A stretch of 64,000 bases of DNA from CAWAYR01 sp050250955. GTDB lineage: Bacteria; Acidobacteriota; Vicinamibacteria; Vicinamibacterales; UBA2999. Position numbers and translations under genes: made by a program. Positions 39,913 through 47,582 of this stretch are shown here, in pieces (within the stretch, counting starts at the first letter, position 1; every line of letters begins with the position of its first letter). The stretch is from the NCBI GenBank assembly GCA_050250955.1, contig JBFWNR010000001.1, positions 558,001 through 622,000 on the forward strand, given 5' to 3'. The notes under the pieces are model-generated. The model did no database searches. It saw nothing but the letters and a program-made list of their open reading frames with translations, and was not told where the DNA came from.

Positions 39913-42152
39913 CGCTCGAGGATTGCCGCGACGTCGCCGCGGACGCCGCTGAGATCGACCATCGGCTCGCCCTCCGGCAGCGAGCGGTGGTACTCGACGA
40001 GCGGCCGGTCGTCGGTGAGCAGCGGACCGTCGCCGACGAAGCGGCGCAGCTCGTCGGGACCGGCGACGTACCACGAGGTCAGCGTCGCGAAGCTGTCGAG
40101 GCCGATCTCGTCGAGGGCCGCGCGGGTGACGTCGCGGCGGCGCTTGGCCTCGAACGGCTCGCGGGCCAGGCGCAGCGGCCGGGTGGCGCCGACCATCAGC
40201 TGGCCGTCGGCCCACAGCGTGGTGTGGGGGAACACGTCGAGGAAGGTCCGCATGATCAGCGCGTACTGGGTGGCCGGACGGTGGCCGATCCACTGCAGCA
40301 CCAGCCCGTCGTCGGCCATCGCGGCGCGGACCAGCTGAAAGTACTCGCGCGAGTAGAGGTTGCCGGCGCCGGCGTGGATCGGCTGGATGAGGTCGGCGGT
40401 GACGACGTCGAAGCGGGCGTCGGTGAGCGACAGGAAGTTGCGGCCGTCGTCGACGCGCAGCCGGACGTTCGGCCGGGCGAACAGGTCGTAGTTGACGTGC
40501 CGGAAGAACTCGGCGCCCTTGCGGACGGTGTCCGACAGCTCGACGACCAGCACGTCGGTGTCGTGCTGGCTGACCGCACCCGGCGTCGCGCCGCCGCCGA
40601 GACCGACGACCAGCGACCGCCGCGGATCGGGGTGCAGCACCATCGGCAGATGTCCGATGAGGCGATGCAGCCGCACCATCTCGGGCGCGTCCGACGCCTG
40701 GTGCAGGCCGTCGAGGTACATCAGCCTGCCGCGGAACGCCCGTGTGTGGATGCTGACCGAGGTCTGCACCCCTTCCTCTTTCCAGTGGATCCGCTCACCG
40801 GGTCCATGGCGGCGGACCAGCGCCGCCGTGAACGGGTCGGGGACCAGACGGGCCGTCGCCACGAAGACGAGGACCAGGGCCGCCGCGACGGCGCGCCGCC
40901 CGGTGGCGACGAGCAGCCAGACCCCGGTGGCCAGGTACAACCCGGCGCAGGCGATGAGGGCGCCGCGGCTGCCCAGCCACGGCAGGAGCGCGAAGCCGCC
41001 GATCACCGCGCCGACGATGCCGCCGACGACGTTGGCGGCGTACAGCGTGCCGATCGGCCGCGGCGGCGTGCGGCCGTCCTCGCCGGGCCGGCTCCACAGC
41101 GCCAGCGCGATCGGAAACGCCACCCCCATGAGGATCGCCGCCGGCAGGATCGCCGCCGCCGAGCCCTGGGTGAGCCCCGAGGTGCGCCACCCGGCGGCGT
41201 AGGTCGCCCCGAGCGCCGCCAGCGAGACGAGCACCACCACGCTGGTCGCCGCGATCGTCACGGCGAGCACCCGCCCCCAGTCGCGGCGCCGGGTCAGCGC
41301 CCGCGAGGCCAGCGCGCTGCCGAGCGCAATGCCGCCGAGCACCGTCGCCAGCATGGTCGTGAAGGCGTAGGAGGTGGCGGGGAGGAACTGGACCAGGATG
41401 CGGAACCAGACGATCTCGAGGGCCAGCGCCGCCAGCCCGGAGATCGCCATCGCGGCCAGGACGGCGTTCGCGGAGAGCGCCGTGGCGCCGACGGCGTCGC
41501 GCGGAGGCGGCACCGCCGCCGGGTCGACCGCGACCGCGGCGCGGCCGGCCAGCCACCACGCCACCGCGGCGACGGTGAGATTGAGCGCCGCCGCGAGCAG
41601 GAACGTCCGCTGCATCCCGAGGCCGCCGATGAGCACGTAGCCGGTGAGGAGGGCGCCGCCGAGCGCGCCGGCGGTGTTGACGGCGTAGAGCGTCCCCAGG
41701 CGCGCGCCGGACCCGCGCACCAGGTCGGCGCGGCTCAGCACCGGCAGCGTCGCCCCCATCAGCATCGTCGGCACGATCAGCACGGCGAACGAGGCGAGGA
41801 AGCGGGCCAGGGTGAGGATCGACAGCGAGTCACCGGCGGCGGCGGTGAGCGGCCGGTAGAGCGCGCCGGCGGCGTCGAGCAGCGCCGGCGTCGCCAGCGC
41901 CGACGCAGCGATGCCGGCCTCCAGGGCGGCGAACGCCCGCAACGGGTGTCCGCGCCGGCCGAGGCGCTCGGCGAGCAGGCTGCCGAGCGCCAGTCCGGCC
42001 ATGAAGGCGGCCAGCACTGTGCTGGCGGCGTAGACGGTGACGCCGAAGACCAGCGACAGCAGGCGGAGCCAGAGCACCTGGTAGGTCAGGCCGCAGGCAC
42101 CGGAACAGACGAAGAGGAGGCAGAGGGCGACGAAGGTCGAGCGGGAACGCAT
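39909..42152 (-). CDS. polytopic membrane protein fused to spermidine-synthase-like domain
   Basis: A 747-residue protein. The N-terminal ~450 residues contain about 12-14 hydrophobic segments in two similar halves (for example STVLAAFMAGLALGSLLAE and TMLATVLGGIALGSALASR), a transporter-like layout. The C-terminal ~280 residues are a Rossmann methyltransferase-like polyamine-synthase domain: SAM-type loop VVGLGGGATPGAV, acidic ribose ligand in VLVVELSDTV, VRLRVDDGRNFL, and VVTADLIQPIHAGAGNLYS. The conserved Asp of aminopropyltransferases appears in TADLIQP, but specificity is unproved. Such fusions are widespread in Acidobacteriota. It is coupled to the HAD gene and lies 76 bases after the ADOP permease gene. 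Confidence 0.85.
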   Translation of the reverse strand: MRSRSTFVALCLLFVCSGACGLTYQVLWLRLLSLVFGVTVYAASTVLAAFMAGLALGSLLAERLGRRGHPLRAFAALEAGIAASALATPALLDAAGALYRPLTAAAGDSLSILTLARFLASFAVLIVPTMLMGATLPVLSRADLVRGSGARLGTLYAVNTAGALGGALLTGYVLIGGLGMQRTFLLAAALNLTVAAVAWWLAGRAAVAVDPAAVPPPRDAVGATALSANAVLAAMAISGLAALALEIVWFRILVQFLPATSYAFTTMLATVLGGIALGSALASRALTRRRDWGRVLAVTIAATSVVVLVSLAALGATYAAGWRTSGLTQGSAAAILPAAILMGVAFPIALALWSRPGEDGRTPPRPIGTLYAANVVGGIVGAVIGGFALLPWLGSRGALIACAGLYLATGVWLLVATGRRAVAAALVLVFVATARLVPDPFTAALVRRHGPGERIHWKEEGVQTSVSIHTRAFRGRLMYLDGLHQASDAPEMVRLHRLIGHLPMVLHPDPRRSLVVGLGGGATPGAVSQHDTDVLVVELSDTVRKGAEFFRHVNYDLFARPNVRLRVDDGRNFLSLTDARFDVVTADLIQPIHAGAGNLYSREYFQLVRAAMADDGLVLQWIGHRPATQYALIMRTFLDVFPHTTLWADGQLMVGATRPLRLAREPFEAKRRRDVTRAALDEIGLDSFATLTSWYVAGPDELRRFVGDGPLLTDDRPLVEYHRSLPEGEPMVDLSGVRGDVAAILER

Positions 42153-42228
42153 GCGGCGGGGCGCCGCCCATGGTCCGCCATTCCGCCGCGGCGGCGCAAC
42201 CCGAGCGGCCGGCGCGACCCGCCGCCGA

Positions 42229-44730
42229 TCAGTCCTGCCGCAGGGCGACCATCGGCTCGATGCGGGCGGCGCGCAGCGCCGGCAGCAGCCCGGCCGCCGC
42301 GGCGACCAGCGCCAGCAGCCCGGCGCTGGCCACCAGCACCGTGGGGTCCCAGCCTTCGAGCTGGTAGAGCAGCGCCTGGGCCAGCCGGCCGAGACCGACG
42401 GCGGCCACGAGTCCGACGAGGCCGCCGACCGCCGTCATCCGCCCGACGTGCCCGAGCACCATGCCGCGGACGCTGGCGCCGTCGGCGCCCAGCGCCATCC
42501 GCAGGCCGAACTCGCGGGTGCGCTGCGTGACCGTGTAGGCCAGCACGCCGTAGAGCCCGATCGCCGCCAGCACCGTCGCCAGGACCGCGAACCCCGCCGA
42601 CAGCGTGCTGATCATGCGATCGAGGAAGACGTTCTCGCGCACCTGCTGGGCCATCGTCTTCGGGTTCTCGACCGGCAGGTTGGGGTCGAGGGCGCGGACG
42701 GCGGCCTGCGCCGGACCGAGCAGGGCCGCGGCGTCGCCGTCGGTCGCGACGTAGAAGTTGATGAAGCCGACGGTCTCGCCCTGGCGATACGGGCGGAAGA
42801 ACTGCGGCGGCACGGCGTCCTTGACCTCGCTGTACTTGGCGTCCTGCACCAGGCCGACGATCTCGATGTCGAGGTCCGTGGCCTCACGGTCGGTGGCCAT
42901 CCGGGTGCCGACGACGTCGTCGCCGAGGTTGAACTTGCGGGCGAAGGCCTGGTTGACGATCGCCACCTTGGGCGCGCCGGCGCCGTCGGCGCGGCTGAAC
43001 TCGCGGCCGGCGATGAGCGGGATGCCGAGGGTCCGGAAGAAGTCCGGGGCGACCAGGCTGAACGACGCCGAGGTGTTGGTATCGGGCCCGGCCTCGAAGC
43101 CCTGCACGGCGACGCTGTTGTTCCAGTTGTTGCCGGCGATGAGCTGCACCGTCGAGGCGGTCACCGATCGCGCCCCGGGCAGGGCGGCCAGGGCGTCCTC
43201 GACGCGCTCGAAGAACGCCAGCCCCTGCTCGCGCGAGTAGCCGTTCAACGACGGCGCCACGCCGAAGGTGACCAGCCGGTCGGTGGCCAGGCCGAGCTCG
43301 ACGCGGCTGACGTTGTAGAGGCTCTTGGTGAAGAGACCGGCGGCGACCAGCAGCGCCATCGACAGCGCGATCTGGCTGGTGGCCAGGACGGTGCGGAACC
43401 GCGACGCCGCCCGCGCCCCGGCCGGCTGGCCGGCGTAGCCCTTGAGCACGCCGGCCAGGTCGGGCCGCGAGCTGTGCAGCGCCGGGTAGAGGCCGAACGC
43501 CAGCCCGGTGACGAGCGACAGGCCGAGCGCGTAGGCGAGCACGGCGGGATCGACGCCGGTCGGCATCACCGCCACGGCCTGCGGCGGCAGCAGCGCGCCG
43601 ATGCCGGCCAGCGTCCAGCGGGCGACCAGCAGGCCGGCGATCCCGCCGGCCAGCGCCAGCGTGCACGACTCGACCAGGAGCTGGCCGAGAATCTGCCGCC
43701 GGCTGGCGCCGATCGACAGCCGCACCGCCATCTCGGCGCTCCGCCCGGCGGCGCGGGCCAGCAGCAGGTTGGCGATGTTGGCGCAGGCCGTGACCAGGAC
43801 CAGGGCGGTGACGCCGAACAGCAGCACCAGCGGCGCCCGCGCCTCGTTGCGCACGTTGCTCTGGCCCCGCTCGCCGGGTTCGAGCGTCAGCGGCTTGCTC
43901 TTGAAGCGGGCCATCGTCTGGTCGCTGAGCCCGGTCTGCAGCGGCGCCTCGACGTCGAGGAGGATGCCGCGATACAGCGGTTCCAGGGCCGCCTGGGCCT
44001 GGGTCAGCGTGACGCCGGGCGCGAGGCGGGCGAACAGGTACGCCCAGTAGCTGCGGCGGTTCTCCAGGCCCTTCCACCCCGGCACCAGCGTCTCGCGCAT
44101 CGACAGCGGCAGGTAGACGTCGGGCCTGGTGCCGAGCGTCGTGCCCTCGAAGCCGCGCGGCGCGACGCCGATGATGGTCATCGTCGTGCCGTTGACGACC
44201 AGCGGCTCGCCAAGCACGTCCGGCCGGGCCGCAAAGTGCGTCGTCCAGTAGCCGTAGCCGAGCACGACCACGTCGTGGGCGCCTGGCGTGCGGTCGTCGT
44301 CGGGGCCGAGCAGCCGGCCGATCGCCGGCTGCAGCCCGAGCACCGGGAAGTAGCTGCCCGAGACCAGCTCGCCATCGCCGCTGAGCGTCTGGCCGCGCGC
44401 CGCCAGGTTGACGCTGGTGATGACGTGGGCGGCCAGGCCGGTGAACACCGTCTGCCCCCGCTCCAGGTCGCGGAACATCGGGTAGCTGAACACGTACTCG
44501 CAGTTGCCAGCCTGGTTGCACGAACTGGAGCCGGGCTTGGGCCCCGGCGCCACCAGGTTGACGAGCGCGCCCGGGTCGGGCACCGGCAGCGGGCTGAGCA
44601 GCATGCGGTCGAACAGCGAGAAGATCGCCGTGTTGGCGCCGATGCCGAGGGCCAGCGACAGGATGGCGATCGCCGACACGAAGGGGGTCTTGGCCAGCGT
44701 GCGCACGGCCAGGCGGAGGTTGGACAGCAT
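42229..44730 (-). CDS. ADOP-type ABC permease (MacB-PCD/FtsX, duplicated)
   Basis: An 833-residue permease with two copies of the periplasmic-core plus FtsX-like module: helix 1 (FVSAIAILSLALGIGANTAIF), periplasmic domain to ~285, three helices at ~295-410, a second anchor helix (~445), a second periplasmic domain, and three closing helices ending ALRAARIEPMVALRQD. The hallmark repeat LLLARAAGRSAEMAVRLSIGASR and its partner TQRTREFGLRMALGADG are both present. This acidobacterial duplicated orphan permease family lacks an adjacent ATPase, as here. It likely couples a cytosolic ATPase to an envelope mechanical or efflux task. GGGAG precedes the ATG. Confidence 0.92.
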   Translation of the reverse strand: MLSNLRLAVRTLAKTPFVSAIAILSLALGIGANTAIFSLFDRMLLSPLPVPDPGALVNLVAPGPKPGSSSCNQAGNCEYVFSYPMFRDLERGQTVFTGLAAHVITSVNLAARGQTLSGDGELVSGSYFPVLGLQPAIGRLLGPDDDRTPGAHDVVVLGYGYWTTHFAARPDVLGEPLVVNGTTMTIIGVAPRGFEGTTLGTRPDVYLPLSMRETLVPGWKGLENRRSYWAYLFARLAPGVTLTQAQAALEPLYRGILLDVEAPLQTGLSDQTMARFKSKPLTLEPGERGQSNVRNEARAPLVLLFGVTALVLVTACANIANLLLARAAGRSAEMAVRLSIGASRRQILGQLLVESCTLALAGGIAGLLVARWTLAGIGALLPPQAVAVMPTGVDPAVLAYALGLSLVTGLAFGLYPALHSSRPDLAGVLKGYAGQPAGARAASRFRTVLATSQIALSMALLVAAGLFTKSLYNVSRVELGLATDRLVTFGVAPSLNGYSREQGLAFFERVEDALAALPGARSVTASTVQLIAGNNWNNSVAVQGFEAGPDTNTSASFSLVAPDFFRTLGIPLIAGREFSRADGAGAPKVAIVNQAFARKFNLGDDVVGTRMATDREATDLDIEIVGLVQDAKYSEVKDAVPPQFFRPYRQGETVGFINFYVATDGDAAALLGPAQAAVRALDPNLPVENPKTMAQQVRENVFLDRMISTLSAGFAVLATVLAAIGLYGVLAYTVTQRTREFGLRMALGADGASVRGMVLGHVGRMTAVGGLVGLVAAVGLGRLAQALLYQLEGWDPTVLVASAGLLALVAAAAGLLPALRAARIEPMVALRQD

Positions 44731-44772
44731 GAAGGCTCCCGGCCCCTTGGACGACGGTCAGCGGCCTTTGGT

Positions 44773-45435
44773 TTAGCGGCTGGCGGCTGGCGGCTGGCGG
44801 CTGGAAGACCTCCTGCGCCTGACCGGGGGTTTCGTGCCCGCCCTCCAACCGGGCAGGTACGGCGCCAGGACGGCGCGCACCTCGTGCTCGATCCAGTCGG
44901 CGGCGTGACCCTCGCGATAGACCGCCCAGGTCATCAGTGCGCCGCTGACCGACGTCTCGATGGTGCGCGCCAGCCGAGCGACCTCGGTCGCCGCGTCGAG
45001 CTCGCCGGCGGCGAGCGCGTCGTGGAGGAAGCCACGGTACGCCGCCCGGGTGTGCCGGGCGTGGTCGAGCAGCGCCGGGTAGAGGTGACGGTCGGTCAGA
45101 TCGAGGGTCAGGTAGGCCAGGTTGCGGGCCAGGGCGGCCGGCGACGCCGCCAGGCCGGCGACACAGCGCGCGTAGGCGATCAGGGCGGCCAGCGGCGAGT
45201 CGTGGGCGGCGCGCAGCTCGGCGGCCAGGCCGCCGGCGTGGCCGGCCAGGCCCTTGCTCATCGCCCGCAGCAGGGCGAGCTTCGAGCCGAACCGCTGCAC
45301 CAGGGCGCCGGCGGTCAGGCCGGCCTCGGCGGCGATCGCCGCCAGGGTGAGATCGGCCGGGCCGACCCGGCCCATCACCCGGGCGGCGGCGGCGAACACC
45401 TCGGCGTCGGAGGCCTTGCGGGGGCGCGGGCTCAC
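44773..45435 (-). CDS. TetR-family transcriptional regulator
   Basis: A 220-residue repressor. The N-terminal helix-turn-helix is at about 5-55 (LTLAAIAAEAGLTAGALVQRF), followed by an all-helical ligand domain. The start is set at GTG 45435, which gives the usual VSPRPRKASDAEV opening; a TTG at 45480 would add 15 residues that lie in the promoter region. The stop codon and last residues (RQPPAASR) are encoded by a CGGCTGG tandem repeat, so the 3' end has been moved or extended by the repeat. It is divergent from the SDR gene and probably represses it and itself through the dyad at 45440-45500. Confidence 0.85.
   Translation of the reverse strand: MSPRPRKASDAEVFAAAARVMGRVGPADLTLAAIAAEAGLTAGALVQRFGSKLALLRAMSKGLAGHAGGLAAELRAAHDSPLAALIAYARCVAGLAASPAALARNLAYLTLDLTDRHLYPALLDHARHTRAAYRGFLHDALAAGELDAATEVARLARTIETSVSGALMTWAVYREGHAADWIEHEVRAVLAPYLPGWRAGTKPPVRRRRSSSRQPPAASR
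44775..44804 (+). repeat. CGGCTGG tandem repeat, copy 2
   Basis: Four perfect tandem copies of CGGCTGG (44777-44804) preceded by AG. The TetR gene's stop codon and last codons lie in it. Confidence 0.7.
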
Positions 45436-45439
45436 CGGC

Positions 45440-45468
45440 TTGACAGTTCCTGCACGGATGTTTAGTTT
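45440..45468 (+). promoter_or_regulatory. sigma-70 promoter of the SDR gene
   Basis: TTGACA (45440-45445), 17 bases, TAGTTT (45463-45468). A start near 45475 gives a ~40-base leader with CAGGAG before the ATG. Confidence 0.65.
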
Positions 45469-45500
45469 ATCGATCCGCAATCTGAACTGTCATTTAGTTT
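45440..45500. promoter_or_regulatory. probable TetR operator region
   Basis: TTGACAGTTC (45440-45449) recurs inverted as GAACTGTCAT (45484-45493) with one mismatch, and TTTAGTTT occurs twice in direct orientation (45461-45468 and 45493-45500). These repeats overlap the -35 and -10 of the SDR promoter and lie just upstream of the TetR start. Confidence 0.5.
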
Positions 45501-45515
45501 CTGTCAGGAGCCGCC

Positions 45516-46415
45516 ATGCCGACCTCTACTCCTCCCGTCGCCGTCGTCACCGGGGCCAGCCGCGGCGCCGGCAAGGGCATCGCGCTGGCCCTGGCCGAGA
45601 TCGGCGCGACGGTCTACTGCGTGGGCCGGACGCGGCGTGGCGGGCCGCCGCCGCCCGACGGCGCACCCGGCACCATCGACGACACCGCCGACGCGGTCAC
45701 CGCGCAGGGCGGACGCGGCATCGCGCTGGCCGCCGACTGCACTGACGAGGCCGCGGTGGCGGCGCTGTTCGCCCAGGTGGAACGCGACCACGGCGGCCTC
45801 GACGTCCTGGCCAACGCCGTGTGGGGCGGCCACGACCTGTTCGCGTCGGTGGACGAGTGGATGGCGGCGATGGGCCGCCCGTTCTGGGAACGGGCCGCGG
45901 CGACGTGGACCCACACCATCGACGCCGGGCCGCGCGCCTACCTGCTGGCCAGCGCCGCGGCGGCGCGGCTGATGACGGCGAAGAAGCGCGGCCTCATCAC
46001 CGGCATCACCGATTTCGTGTTCGGCGACCCCGACCTGCCGACGGCGAGCTGCCATCGCTCCGACTACATGCCCGGGATGCTCTTCCCCGACCTGGCGCAC
46101 CAGTGCATCAACCGGCTGATGTTCTGCCTGGCCCAGGAGTTGAAGACGTCCGGCGTCGCGGTAGTCACCTTGATGCCCGGCTTCATGCGCACCGAGCGGG
46201 TCGAGCGGTCGATGACCAGCGACACGCTGAAGAAGACGTTCCGCTACGACCTCAGCGAGAGCGTCGCCTACGTCGGCCGGGCGGTGGCGGCACTGGCCGC
46301 CGACCGTCAGGTGCTGACGAAGACCGGCCGGATCCACTACGTGGCCGACCTCGCCGCGGAGTACGGGTTCACCGACGCCGACGGCACGCGCCATCCACGC
46401 TTCAACCCCTTCTGA
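45516..46415 (+). CDS. short-chain dehydrogenase/reductase with atypical active site
   Basis: A 299-residue SDR-fold protein. The nucleotide loop is VVTGASRGAGKGIALALAE, the acidic residue after strand 3 is in AADCTDEAAV, and the NAG region reads LANAVWGG. The usual Tyr-x-x-x-Lys is not found. By alignment with DHRS1-type SDRs the stretch LFPDLAHQCINRL would place Phe and Ala at the two catalytic sites, although a Tyr lies a few residues earlier in SDYMPGM. It may therefore be a non-canonical or non-redox SDR. CAGGAG precedes the ATG. It is divergent from the TetR gene, its probable regulator. The tail FTDADGTRHPRFNPF is typical of this subgroup. Confidence 0.85.
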   Translation: MPTSTPPVAVVTGASRGAGKGIALALAEIGATVYCVGRTRRGGPPPPDGAPGTIDDTADAVTAQGGRGIALAADCTDEAAVAALFAQVERDHGGLDVLANAVWGGHDLFASVDEWMAAMGRPFWERAAATWTHTIDAGPRAYLLASAAAARLMTAKKRGLITGITDFVFGDPDLPTASCHRSDYMPGMLFPDLAHQCINRLMFCLAQELKTSGVAVVTLMPGFMRTERVERSMTSDTLKKTFRYDLSESVAYVGRAVAALAADRQVLTKTGRIHYVADLAAEYGFTDADGTRHPRFNPF

Positions 46416-46457
46416 GCACGACGCTGGCCCAAGGGCCGCCAGCCGCCGTCGACCAGT

Positions 46458-46481
46458 TTCTGGACCCCAGAAGGTCCAGAA
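46458..46481. promoter_or_regulatory. operator-like dyad of the toxin-antitoxin operon
   Basis: A perfect 9-bp inverted repeat (TTCTGGACC / GGTCCAGAA) with a 6-base centre covers the -35 to spacer region of the promoter. A third half-site-like GGTCCA overlaps the antitoxin start (46495-46500). This fits autorepression by the antitoxin complex. Confidence 0.6.
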
Positions 46482-46487
46482 CGATGC

Positions 46488-46493
46488 GATAAT
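46488..46493 (+). promoter_or_regulatory. -10 element, leaderless promoter of the antitoxin gene
   Basis: GATAAT, six bases before the ATG at 46500. Confidence 0.5.
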
Positions 46494-46499
46494 AGGTCC

Positions 46500-46751
46500 A
46501 TGGCACGGATCTCAGTTCAAGACTTGAAGGCCCGGCTGTCCCGCGCTATCGCCGAAGCGGAGTCGGGCGCCACGCTGGTCATCACCCGGCACAACGAACC
46601 GGTGGCCCAGCTGACGCCGATGGCCAGCACGAATGTTCACCGTGGCTCCCGCGTCGGGGCGGGCCGGCTGCGGCCGGCCATCAAGGGCGGGCTCGCCGGG
46701 CCGAAAGGCCTGCTGCTGGCGACGCTGCTCGAGGATCGAGGCGACCGGTGA
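46500..46751 (+). CDS. Phd/YefM-type antitoxin
   Basis: An 83-residue antitoxin. The N-terminal ~42 residues match the Phd/YefM fold (ISVQDLKARLSRAIAEAESG, then LVITRHNEPVAQLTP), which dimerises and binds the operator. The rest is a Gly/Arg-rich flexible tail ending LLLATLLEDRGDR, expected to wrap the toxin. It overlaps the toxin gene by four bases (GTGA), and a perfect dyad lies before it. Base composition just outside the pair is a little lower in G+C than the window average. Confidence 0.88.
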   Translation: MARISVQDLKARLSRAIAEAESGATLVITRHNEPVAQLTPMASTNVHRGSRVGAGRLRPAIKGGLAGPKGLLLATLLEDRGDR

Positions 46752-47176
46752 GTCGATCTCGCCGCCGCCGCGTCTATCTCGACACCTCGGCCTACCTGTC
46801 GTTGCTGCTGGACGAGCCGAACGCCGCGCAGATCGGCGGTGAGACCGACGGGGCGGTGTGTCTGTCGAGCGTGTTGTTGATCCTGGAAGCGCGACGAAAC
46901 CTCGTCAGGTTCGCTCGACAGGGCGCCCTCGACCCCGCTCAGTACGAGGCCTGCATGGAGCGGGTGGCCACCGATATCGGCTCGTTCGAGTTGCGCGACC
47001 TCACCATCGACCTGTGCACGTCGCTCGCCATGCCGGCGGTGGCGACGCCGCGTTCGCTCGACCTCGCCCACCTTCAGACGGCGCTCTGGTTCCACGCCCA
47101 GGCGCCCCTCGACCGGTTCGTGACGATCGATACCGCGCAGGCCCAGTCGGCGCGGGAGCTCGGTCTGCCGATCTAG
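46748..47176 (+). CDS. vapC: PIN-domain toxin, VapC-type ribonuclease
   Basis: A 142-residue PIN domain, a Mg2+-dependent RNase that typically cleaves tRNA or rRNA. All four acidic residues are present: D12 (YLDTSAY), E47 (LILEARR), D105 (SLDLAHLQTA) and D128 (TIDTAQAQ). The toxin therefore appears intact. The GTG start overlaps the antitoxin stop, the usual arrangement of VapBC-type modules with the antitoxin first. The antitoxin here is Phd-like rather than AbrB-like, a common mix. Confidence 0.92.
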   Translation: MSRSRRRRVYLDTSAYLSLLLDEPNAAQIGGETDGAVCLSSVLLILEARRNLVRFARQGALDPAQYEACMERVATDIGSFELRDLTIDLCTSLAMPAVATPRSLDLAHLQTALWFHAQAPLDRFVTIDTAQAQSARELGLPI

Positions 47177-47233
47177 AGCCAGTCGCGAAGCGGGATGGCC
47201 AGATCACCCGGAACCGTCGACCTCAGCGACAGG

Positions 47234-47512
47234 TCACGACTCGTGCGGTGCGCCGTGCTCCAGGGAGTCGATATTCGCCGCGAGGGCGGGACCGGTGGCG
47301 CGGGTGGCCTCCGCCAGACGAACCTCGGCGCGCCAGTCGGTCGGGGACTCCGTGAACTCCAGGGAGCCGACCAGGCCCCGATGTGACACGACGTCTACCC
47401 GACCCACGGTTCGATCTCCGGACGTGGCGACCACCGTGATGAGCACGTGGTCCAGTCGCTGTTCGGCAAGTCTGGGGACGCGCTCTTCATCGGCGAAGAA
47501 GACCGTGACCAT
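47234..47512 (-). CDS. hypothetical protein, possibly the 3' end of a decayed gene
   Basis: A 92-residue frame starting VTVFFADEERVPRLAEQ and containing LDHVLITVVATSGDRTVG and LEFTESPTDWRAEVRLAEA. It reads like genuine protein (mixed charge, regular hydrophobics, C/G-biased third bases), unlike shadow frames. The same frame stays open upstream to at least 47580 without a convincing start, and the kor operon begins to end there, so this may be a fragment whose 5' part was lost. I recognise no family. The rest of the 406-base gap between the toxin gene and korB (47177-47233 and 47513-47582) shows nothing else. Confidence 0.4.
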   Translation of the reverse strand: MVTVFFADEERVPRLAEQRLDHVLITVVATSGDRTVGRVDVVSHRGLVGSLEFTESPTDWRAEVRLAEATRATGPALAANIDSLEHGAPHES

Positions 47513-47582
47513 CCGATCGGAATGAAATCGCTGGACCAGGTCGATCTGGCCGAGTTGTTCCCGAAGGACGGAGCTCTGGCCG

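Noticed and set aside
39420..42530. A 1036-codon plus-strand frame
   Set aside because: It is antisense to the spermidine-synthase-like and HAD genes, has extreme Arg/Gly/Gln content and no motif.
44775..44804. Tandem CGGCTGG units considered as a CRISPR-like or VNTR array
   Set aside because: Units are only 7 bases with no spacers and no cas genes nearby. Recorded as a short repeat instead.
42151..45465. An 1104-codon plus-strand frame
   Set aside because: It is antisense to the ADOP permease and TetR genes, which have clear domains. The product is compositionally a shadow.
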